In this document: positions 42,404-47,952 of the stretch, piece after piece
Numbering within the stretch: position 1 is the first letter of the stretch
How the letters are laid out: every line of letters starts with the position of its first letter
NCBI GenBank assembly: GCA_002694465.1
Contig: NZMG01000008.1
Location: 1 to 47,952, forward strand
From: Flavobacteriaceae bacterium
Lineage (GTDB): Bacteria; Bacteroidota; Bacteroidia; Flavobacteriales; Flavobacteriaceae
Length of the DNA: 47,952 nucleotides
Reading direction: 5' to 3'
Notes under the pieces: model-generated
Seen by the model: the letters and a program-made list of their open reading frames with translations, nothing else
Database searches by the model: none
What the model was told of the DNA's origin: nothing
Translations under genes and position numbers: made by a program

Positions 42404-43657
42404 TTAATTATCTATTCTCTTGAAGAGAACACATGCATTGTGACCACCAAAACCAAAGGTATTGCTCATAGCCACATTAATTTTGCGTTCTTGTGCTTTA
42501 TTGAGAGTGAGATTGAGGGATGAATCTATTTCTTCATCAACTGTTGTATGATTAATTGTAGGAGGAACTAAACTATGCTCCATCGCCAAAATAGACGCAA
42601 TTGCCTCAATAGCTCCAGCAGCACCTAAAAGATGCCCAGTCATTGATTTTGTAGAATTGATATTTATTTTGGAAGCATGTTCGCCAAATACATTTGTAAT
42701 TGCCTTTAATTCTGCTACATCTCCCAACGGAGTAGAAGTGCCATGAGTATTTATAGTATCCACCTCTTCTGGACTCATTCCTGCATCCTTTAGACAGTTT
42801 AGCATCACTCTTTCAACACCTATTCCATCTGGATGAGGTGCTGTCATATGATAGGCATCACTCGACATTCCACCACCCACAACTTCAGCATAAATTTTTG
42901 CTCCTCGTTTCTTGGCATGTTCATATTCCTCCAAAATAAGTGCTCCTGCACCCTCTCCTAATACGAACCCATCTCTTGTCGCATCAAAAGGTCGAGACGC
43001 TGTTTCTGGACTCTCATTTCTAGTAGAAAGCGCATGCATAGCATTAAAGCCTCCCATACCAGCTTTGGTCACAGCTGCTTCACTTCCTCCAGTAACAATG
43101 ATATCGCAATGCCCTAAACGTATATAGTTTAAAGCATCTATCATAGCATTTGCAGAAGAAGCACATGCAGAAACCGTAGTATAATTAGGTCCCATAAAGC
43201 CGTGCTTAATTGAGATATTACCAGGAGCAATGTCTGCAATCATTTTAGGAATAAAGAAGGGGTTGAAACGTGGTGTTCCATCCCCTTCTGCAAAATTTAT
43301 TACTTCATCTTGAAAGGTCTCTAATCCCCCAATACCAGCACCCCAAATTACTCCTACGCGAAACTTGTCTACTTTTTCTAAGTCAATTCCTGCGTCCACA
43401 ATAGCTTCATCTGAAGAAACTAAGGCATATTGAGCAAATCGGTCTAGTTTTCGGGATTCTTTCCTGTCAAAATGATTTAAAGGATCATAATTCTTAACTT
43501 CACAAGCGAATTTTGTTTTGAACTTTTCAGTATCAAAATATGTAATAGGAGCACAGCCGCTTTTCCCACTTTTTAGACCATTCCAGTATTCTTGAATGTT
43601 ATTTCCAATAGGGGTAAGAGCGCCAAGACCCGTTACAACAACTCGCTTAAGTTCCAT
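42404..43657 (-). CDS. fabF: Beta-ketoacyl-ACP synthase II
   Basis: The 417-residue condensing enzyme of type II fatty acid synthesis elongates acyl-ACP with malonyl-ACP. The Cys-His-His triad is present: Cys165 in VSACASSAN, His in NTHGTSTPLGD and His in SMTGHLLGAAGA. The N-terminus MELKRVVVTGLGALTPIGNN is typical of FabF. It starts 10 bases after acpP and ends 8 bases before rnc, giving acpP-fabF-rnc in one transcript. Confidence 0.98.
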   Translation of the reverse strand: MELKRVVVTGLGALTPIGNNIQEYWNGLKSGKSGCAPITYFDTEKFKTKFACEVKNYDPLNHFDRKESRKLDRFAQYALVSSDEAIVDAGIDLEKVDKFRVGVIWGAGIGGLETFQDEVINFAEGDGTPRFNPFFIPKMIADIAPGNISIKHGFMGPNYTTVSACASSANAMIDALNYIRLGHCDIIVTGGSEAAVTKAGMGGFNAMHALSTRNESPETASRPFDATRDGFVLGEGAGALILEEYEHAKKRGAKIYAEVVGGGMSSDAYHMTAPHPDGIGVERVMLNCLKDAGMSPEEVDTINTHGTSTPLGDVAELKAITNVFGEHASKININSTKSMTGHLLGAAGAIEAIASILAMEHSLVPPTINHTTVDEEIDSSLNLTLNKAQERKINVAMSNTFGFGGHNACVLFKRIDN

Positions 43658-43667
43658 ATGGAAGAGA

Positions 43668-43901
43668 TTATTTTGCTTCTTCTATATAGGAAATTGCTTG
43701 ACCAACGGTCGCAATGTTTTCAGCTTGATCGTCTGGAATTTGAATATCGAATTCCTTTTCAAATTCCATAATAAGCTCTACCGTATCCAATGAATCGGCT
43801 CCTAAGTCGTTTGTGAAGCTAGCTTCGTTTACAACTTCGTTTTCGTCAACACCTAATTTGTCTACGATAATCGCTTTTACTCTTGATGCAATGTCTGACA
43901 T
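43668..43901 (-). CDS. acpP: Acyl carrier protein
   Basis: The 77-residue acidic four-helix protein carries growing fatty acyl chains on phosphopantetheine attached at Ser37 ([10 protein letters not shown]). The length and composition are standard. First gene of the acpP-fabF-rnc operon, with a -7-like element about 32 bases upstream. It provides the substrate carrier for FabF encoded next to it. Confidence 0.98.
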   Translation of the reverse strand: MSDIASRVKAIIVDKLGVDENEVVNEASFTNDLGADSLDTVELIMEFEKEFDIQIPDDQAENIATVGQAISYIEEAK

Positions 43902-43933
43902 AATTCTTAATTTTTAGATTTAATTACAAGTGG

Positions 43934-43941
43934 CAAAAATA
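43934..43941 (-). promoter_or_regulatory. Putative -7 element (TATTTTTG) of the acpP operon
   Basis: On the minus strand TATTTTTG fits TAnnTTTG, 32 bases before the acpP ATG. No TTG at the right distance was seen, so support is partial. Confidence 0.45.
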
Positions 43942-44162
43942 AAATATTTTAATTTAAAACACCATTTTGTACATAAAATGTGAGATTCTTCTTTTAAAAC
44001 TTTTATAAAGTTACTTTAATTTTATTGTGTATTCAATTTTTCAAATAAAATTATTTGTGTGAAAAGATAAAACCAATTTAAACATTTTTGAGCGAAGTAA
44101 ACCCTATTGCCTTACTTTTGTTATTATTTTTTAATTACTTCGGTGAAAACTTTGGAATTTTT

Positions 44163-44744
44163 ATGGAGAGGCGCATTATAATCTTTGCTTCGGGCAGTGG
44201 TACCAACACCCAAAATATTATTGAACACTTTCAACATAGCAAAATTGCCAAAGTTGTTCGTGTACTCAGTAACAATAAGAATGCCAAAGTACTAGAGCGC
44301 GCTAAAGCACTTAAAACACAAGCTTCATTCTTTACCAAAGAAGAATTAAATGCTGAACATGGCGTCTTACAAATCCTAAAAAAGGACAAACCAGATCTTA
44401 TTGTGCTCGCTGGATTTTTATGGAAATTTCCAGAAATTATCCTAAAGGAGTTTCCAAACAAAGTCATTAATATTCACCCCGCTTTATTACCAAAATATGG
44501 AGGGAAAGGGATGTACGGCAACTATGTTCACGAGGCTGTCGTAAAAAATGCTGAAAAAGAAACTGGAATCACCATTCATTATGTCAATGAACAGTATGAC
44601 GAAGGAGCTGTTATTTTTCAGAAAAGCATAGCTCTAACCGAAAATGAAACTTCTGAGACCGTTGCAGAAAAAGTGCACAAATTGGAATATACATATTTTC
44701 CAAAAGTGATTGAAGACCTATTAACTTCAACAAAAAATGGCTAA
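44163..44744 (+). CDS. purN: Phosphoribosylglycinamide formyltransferase
   Basis: The 193-residue enzyme transfers a formyl group from 10-formyltetrahydrofolate to GAR in purine synthesis. Visible motifs are the phosphate loop ASGSGTN (9-15), the catalytic NIHPALLPKYGGKGMYG and the ITIHYVNEQYDEGAVI segment with the folate-site Asp. An upstream TTG-started frame at 44088 lacks family similarity; the ATG at 44163 gives MERRIIIFASGSGTN. It overlaps rnhA by 8 bases. purF lies further along the same strand, as in other flavobacteria. Confidence 0.96.
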   Translation: MERRIIIFASGSGTNTQNIIEHFQHSKIAKVVRVLSNNKNAKVLERAKALKTQASFFTKEELNAEHGVLQILKKDKPDLIVLAGFLWKFPEIILKEFPNKVINIHPALLPKYGGKGMYGNYVHEAVVKNAEKETGITIHYVNEQYDEGAVIFQKSIALTENETSETVAEKVHKLEYTYFPKVIEDLLTSTKNG

Positions 44745-45375
44745 AAAAGAAAAGTTTTATGTGGTTTGGTATGGTAACCCCGCTGGAATCTTCGGGAGTT
44801 GGAAAGAGTGCCAGCTTTCAATAAAAGGAGTAAAAGGTGCTCAATATATGTCTTTTGAAACCTTTGCAGAAGCCAAAAAAGCTTACAATAAAGAATACGA
44901 AGATTATAAAGGTAAAGGTGGAAAAAAGAAAAAAACACTTTCGCCAGAAGACTTAAAAAAAATTGGAGAACCCAATTTGTATTCCATTTCTGTAGATGCT
45001 GCCTCCAGTGGAAATCCCGGAAAAATGGAATATCGTGGTGTTGATACTCAAACCCATAAACAACTTTTTCATCAAGGTCCTTTTACTCAGGGAACCAATA
45101 ATATTGGTGAATTTCTTGCAATTGTACACGGATTAGCTTTACTGAAACAAAAGAATAGCGATAGAATTATTTACACCGATTCCCGCATTGCAATGGGATG
45201 GGTAAAAAAGAAAAAATGTAATACAAAGCTGAAGCCTTCCGCTAAAAATAAAACACTTTTTGAACTCATCTCTCGAGCCGAAACTTGGCTCAAAAACAAT
45301 ACCTACGCCACAAAAATAGTGAAATGGGAAACCAAAGCATGGGGAGAAATTCCTGCCGACTTTGGAAGAAAATAA
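44737..45375 (+). CDS. rnhA: Ribonuclease H1 with N-terminal viroplasmin domain
   Basis: The 212-residue enzyme cleaves RNA in RNA-DNA hybrids. An N-terminal caulimovirus-viroplasmin-like hybrid-binding domain (about 5-52: KFYVVWYGNPAGIFGSWKEC) is joined by a Lys/Gly linker to the RNase H domain, with the four catalytic carboxylates Asp87, Glu125, Asp148 and Asp208. This form is usual in Bacteroidota. It overlaps purN by 8 bases and ends 3 bases from the stop of the convergent secreted-protein gene, with no terminator visible between them. Confidence 0.95.
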   Translation: MAKKEKFYVVWYGNPAGIFGSWKECQLSIKGVKGAQYMSFETFAEAKKAYNKEYEDYKGKGGKKKKTLSPEDLKKIGEPNLYSISVDAASSGNPGKMEYRGVDTQTHKQLFHQGPFTQGTNNIGEFLAIVHGLALLKQKNSDRIIYTDSRIAMGWVKKKKCNTKLKPSAKNKTLFELISRAETWLKNNTYATKIVKWETKAWGEIPADFGRK

Positions 45376-45378
45376 CCA

Positions 45379-45969
45379 TTACTTTCGCCATTTTACCCAA
45401 ACAATAACTGCAGGGTCCGACGCATCGCCACCAGTATTATTTGCAAACACATTGATATAGTCCCCAGCACTAAAATTTACATTGTAATCTGTTTTCTTAA
45501 ATGTGCTCCCAACTAAGTTAAATGATGTTGTTGTTTTTAAGGTGGTTCCAGATTTAATTCTTATCTCGAATCCTTTTGTTGCGTTTCCTCCCTCTGCGTT
45601 TGCAGTTACATAAACAATGGTACCATCAAAAGGCATACTGGCTCCCGTGTTTATGGATCTCGTATCACCCCCAAATCGAAGGGTTTCATTTCCCGCATTT
45701 CCATTTTTACTCCACTGTAAAGGGGTCGCCTGAAGGCTTAACCACTTTCCCCTAGCGGCATCATACATAGAGAGTTCATCTCCAATAACAGAGAGTTGTC
45801 CTGTAGCTGAACCCAATGGTGTTGTTTGAGGATTTAACTCTAAGGAAGGAATTCCAGTATTCGTACTTTTAATTTCTAATTGAGAAGAAGGGTTTAAAGT
45901 CCCAATACCAACTTGTGAGCAAATTACCCCAACATTCAGCATCGATAATGCAAAAATTAAATTTTTCAT
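45379..45969 (-). CDS. Secreted protein with tail-fibre-like N-terminal repeat
   Basis: The 196-residue protein has a signal peptide (ends VICS, then Q) and the QVGIGTLNPSSQLEIKSTN start typical of many Bacteroidota surface proteins that resemble tail-fibre or cell-wall-anchor modules. The C-terminal two thirds (about 80-196) form a beta-rich Gly/Asn/Thr domain ending AVIVWVKWRK, with a jelly-roll look (C1q-like in outline, uncertain). No T9SS sorting domain. It stands alone on the minus strand within an otherwise collinear purine/RNase H/sugar-kinase group, so it may be an insertion. Function unknown; adhesion is a guess. Confidence 0.75.
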   Translation of the reverse strand: MKNLIFALSMLNVGVICSQVGIGTLNPSSQLEIKSTNTGIPSLELNPQTTPLGSATGQLSVIGDELSMYDAARGKWLSLQATPLQWSKNGNAGNETLRFGGDTRSINTGASMPFDGTIVYVTANAEGGNATKGFEIRIKSGTTLKTTTSFNLVGSTFKKTDYNVNFSAGDYINVFANNTGGDASDPAVIVWVKWRK

Positions 45970-46267
45970 AACTATTTAGATTTCTTGGATTAAAACCTAT
46001 GTCATAAAAGGAAAATGTTGAAAAGGGTAAAATTTATTGGGCTGGTAAAAATAATTTACCTAGTCGTATCGCAACTACGGTTTTAATTAATTTAGATGAA
46101 TAGGCTAAATTCAACGTCTAAGGGTTATTTTTTTTGAGTTTTTTTAACCTAATATTTATAATAATCTCTTCAAAAAGGATGAAAAATACCATGAGATTTA
46201 GAAAGGCCAACGGATAAACAATCTCAATAATTTTAGCTAAATTTGCACCTTCAAATAAACCCTGTAA
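45970..46267. other. Intergenic region between the secreted protein and pfkB-family genes
   Basis: About 300 AT-rich bases with the promoters of two divergent genes. I see a T8/T7-rich stretch (46128-46147) flanked by GGTTA/TAACC, a -7 element for the kinase gene, and no convincing gene or RNA. A 22-codon frame at 46015 is not supported. Confidence 0.5.
46238..46245 (+). promoter_or_regulatory. Putative -7 element (TAAATTTG) of the PfkB-family kinase gene
   Basis: TAAATTTG is an exact TAnnTTTG match, 22 bases before the ATG. No TTG is at the usual -33 spacing. Confidence 0.5.
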
Positions 46268-47191
46268 ATGAGCAAACTTGTTATTGTTGGAACTGTAGCT
46301 TTTGACGCCATTGAAACTCCTTTTGGGAAAACCGATAAAATCTTAGGGGGTGCTGCCACTTATATTGGACTTTCTGCATCTCAATTCAATATAGATGGAG
46401 CCATTGTTTCTGTTGTGGGAGGGGATTTTCCAAAGGAATATTTAAGTATGCTCAAAAATAAGGGGTTAGATATTACCGCTTTAGAAGTTGTTGAAGATGG
46501 AAAAACATTTTTCTGGGCTGGAAAATATCGCAACGATATGAACTCTCGCGATACCCTTGCCACCGAATTAAATGTCCTTGCCGATTTTAAACCCGTGGTT
46601 CCTACTAATTATAAAGATGCCGAAGTGGTCATGCTTGGAAACTTACATCCTTTAGTTCAATTAAGTGTGATTGAACAAATGAATGCTCCAAAAGTGATTA
46701 TGCTAGACACCATGAACTTCTGGATGGATAATACTTGGGATGATTTAATGAAAGTAATTTCAAAAGTAAACGTCATAACCATTAATGATGAAGAGGCAAG
46801 ACAAATGACAAAAGAGTATTCTTTGGTCTTAGCTGCCCAAAAAATTATGAAGATGGGACCTAAATATGTGGTCATTAAAAAGGGTGAACATGGTGCGTTA
46901 CTTTTTAACAAAGATGAAATATTTTTTGCTCCCGCTTTACCACTTAAAGCAGTCTTTGACCCAACAGGCGCTGGAGACACCTTTGCGGGTGGACTAGCAG
47001 GTTATTTGGCAAGTACTGGAGATTATTCCTTTGAAAATATGAAAAATGCCATTATTTATGGATCGGCATTAGCGTCGTTTTGTGTAGAAAAATTTGGAGC
47101 AGAAAGAATTATCAATCTTTCGGCAGAAGAATTAAACAAGCGCATTCATCAATTTAAAAGCTTAACTCAATTCGATATAGCATTAACGTAA
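46268..47191 (+). CDS. PfkB-family carbohydrate/nucleoside kinase
   Basis: The 307-residue kinase of the ribokinase family has the N-terminal glycine pair (ILGGAATYIG), the TINDEEARQM segment and the anion-hole signature FDPTGAGDTFAGG with catalytic Asp237. The substrate (sugar or nucleoside) is not evident; adenosine kinase-like or ribokinase-like activity would suit its place between purN and purF, but this is inference. It is followed at once by a terminator, so purF is probably transcribed separately or by read-through. Confidence 0.92.
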   Translation: MSKLVIVGTVAFDAIETPFGKTDKILGGAATYIGLSASQFNIDGAIVSVVGGDFPKEYLSMLKNKGLDITALEVVEDGKTFFWAGKYRNDMNSRDTLATELNVLADFKPVVPTNYKDAEVVMLGNLHPLVQLSVIEQMNAPKVIMLDTMNFWMDNTWDDLMKVISKVNVITINDEEARQMTKEYSLVLAAQKIMKMGPKYVVIKKGEHGALLFNKDEIFFAPALPLKAVFDPTGAGDTFAGGLAGYLASTGDYSFENMKNAIIYGSALASFCVEKFGAERIINLSAEELNKRIHQFKSLTQFDIALT

Positions 47192-47196
47192 CACTG

Positions 47197-47221
47197 CGCC
47201 CTGATTTTTCGGGGCGTTTTT
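47197..47221 (+). terminator. Rho-independent terminator after the kinase gene
   Basis: CGCCC (47197-47201) pairs with GGGCG (47212-47216) around a 10-base loop, followed by TTTTT. It starts 6 bases after the kinase stop. Confidence 0.8.
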
Positions 47222-47246
47222 AATTTGAAACCTTTTTTCTGAAGCT

Positions 47247-47952
47247 ATGAGCGACGAATTAAAACACGAATGTGGAATTGCCTTAGTAAGACTCCTGAAG
47301 CCTTTAGAGTTTTACAAAGAAAAATATGGCACCGCTTTTTATGGGGTAAATAAAATGTACCTCATGATGGAAAAACAGCATAACCGAGGGCAGGACGGCG
47401 CGGGGTTTGCTGGAATTAAACTGAACATGGATCCTGGAGATCGATACATAAGTAGAATTCGCTCAAATGATGCACAACCTATACAAGAAATTTTCGCTCA
47501 AATTAACGAACGTATTAATTCTGAGTTTAAAAATCATCCAGAAATAAAAGAAGACATACCCCTTCAGAAAAAAAGAATTCCCTATTTAGGCGAATTGTAT
47601 TTGGGACACGTTCGATATGGAACTTTTGGTGGGAATAGTATTGAAACAGTACATCCCTTTCTTCGTCAAAACAACTGGATGCACCGCAACTTAATTATCG
47701 CGGGAAACTTTAATATGACCAATACCACCGAGCTTTTTAGCAATCTTATAGAGCTTGGGATGCATCCAAAAGAAAAAGCTGATACTGTTACAGTGATGGA
47801 AAAAATTGGTCATTTTCTTGATGATGCCGTTCGAAAATTATACAAAAAAGCCAAGGGAAAAGGATTCAATAAAAGAGAGGCATCTCCATACATTGCCGAA
47901 AACCTCAACATTGCTAAAATTTTAAGGAAATCGGCTAAAAACTGGGATGGTG
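47247..47952 (+). CDS. purF: Amidophosphoribosyltransferase, N-terminal part
   Basis: The frame runs from the ATG at 47247 off the right edge (235 codons visible). It starts MSDELKHECGIALVRLLKP. The class II glutamine amidotransferase nucleophile is Cys9; the eight residues before it, ending Glu, look like a propeptide that would be cut off as in the Bacillus enzyme. Further motifs are QHNRGQDGAG, LGHVRYGTFG and AGNFNMTN. The product catalyses the first step of purine synthesis (PRPP and glutamine to phosphoribosylamine). This long Bacteroidota form has insertions relative to E. coli PurF. The phosphoribosyltransferase domain is outside the window. Confidence 0.93.
   Translation, partial: MSDELKHECGIALVRLLKPLEFYKEKYGTAFYGVNKMYLMMEKQHNRGQDGAGFAGIKLNMDPGDRYISRIRSNDAQPIQEIFAQINERINSEFKNHPEIKEDIPLQKKRIPYLGELYLGHVRYGTFGGNSIETVHPFLRQNNWMHRNLIIAGNFNMTNTTELFSNLIELGMHPKEKADTVTVMEKIGHFLDDAVRKLYKKAKGKGFNKREASPYIAENLNIAKILRKSAKNWDG

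Noticed and set aside
46015..46083. 22-codon frame (MLKRVKFIGLVKIIYLV...) before the kinase gene
   Set aside because: It resembles a tiny membrane peptide but has no promoter, ribosome site or conservation evidence; in AT-rich intergenic DNA this is expected by chance.
46124..46153. GGTTA / TAACC arms around T-rich sequence
   Set aside because: Only five pairs with a long loop, and no gene ends here that would need a terminator.
1..47952. CRISPR arrays, tRNA or rRNA genes, insertion sequences, prophage genes
   Set aside because: Looked for by eye on both strands; no regularly spaced repeats, cloverleaf ends, transposase or phage structural genes were recognised. A tRNA and repeat search program would be decisive.

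Overview
This window is a stretch of chromosome from a member of the Bacteroidota, most likely a marine Flavobacteriaceae. The evidence is an AT-rich genome, a Bat (Bacteroides aerotolerance) operon, secreted proteins with type IX secretion C-terminal domains, lipoproteins ending in SC before the acylated Cys, an IPExxxVDY-family protein between rnc and pyk, promoters of the Bacteroidota type (TTG, about 19-21 bases, TAnnTTTG), and the order acpP-fabF-rnc beside purN-rnhA-pfkB-purF. No rRNA, tRNA, CRISPR array, insertion sequence or prophage was seen. I do not name a genus.

Layout. 1-9213 (minus): an eight-gene aerotolerance operon read moxR, DUF58, a BatD-like membrane protein, batA, batB, batC, batD, batE, with gaps of 0-9 bases or stop/start overlaps after DUF58. 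A fragment of a small membrane protein follows at the left edge. 9378-11070: an aldo/keto reductase and a DUF4382 lipoprotein converging on a shared terminator. 11206-17200 (plus): an SDR oxidoreductase, an AlbA_2-domain protein, a T9SS-secreted protein, then a compact trio of SPFH-GYF protein, double zinc-ribbon membrane protein and PPP-type phosphoesterase. 17197-20407 (minus): a small lipoprotein, an ALDH7-type aldehyde dehydrogenase, 3-hydroxyanthranilate dioxygenase and a CAP-domain lipoprotein. 20612-33332 (plus): isoaspartyl peptidase, a small monooxygenase-fold protein, a very large alpha-2-macroglobulin paired with penicillin-binding protein 1C, a GH20 hexosaminidase and CutC. 33324-36627: YCII-like lipoprotein, CYTH protein, DNA polymerase IV, SH3 lipoprotein and an XRE regulator. 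36735-39595 (plus): a metzincin protease and an FG-GAP/T9SS protein. 39623-43901 (minus): acpP-fabF-rnc, then an IPExxxVDY protein and pyk. 44163-47952 (plus): purN-rnhA, a foreign-looking secreted protein on the other strand, pfkB and the 5' part of purF.

How the genes work together. Envelope function dominates: Bat complex, A2M/PBP1C defence and repair pair, hexosaminidase, many lipoproteins and T9SS cargo. The right third is housekeeping (fatty acid, RNA processing, glycolysis, purine synthesis).

The less ordinary signals are: a perfect 15-bp inverted repeat that overlaps the start codon of the 3-hydroxyanthranilate dioxygenase gene; short GC-rich interspersed hairpin repeats, one of which encodes part of a signal peptide, another a protein C-terminus, and a third the apparent ribosome binding site of pbpC; the SPFH-GYF/zinc-ribbon/phosphoesterase module; and a secreted metzincin with Asn where the family has Gly, divergent from a small XRE regulator. 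None of these amounts to a proven new system; the SPFH module and the dioxygenase leader are the best candidates.
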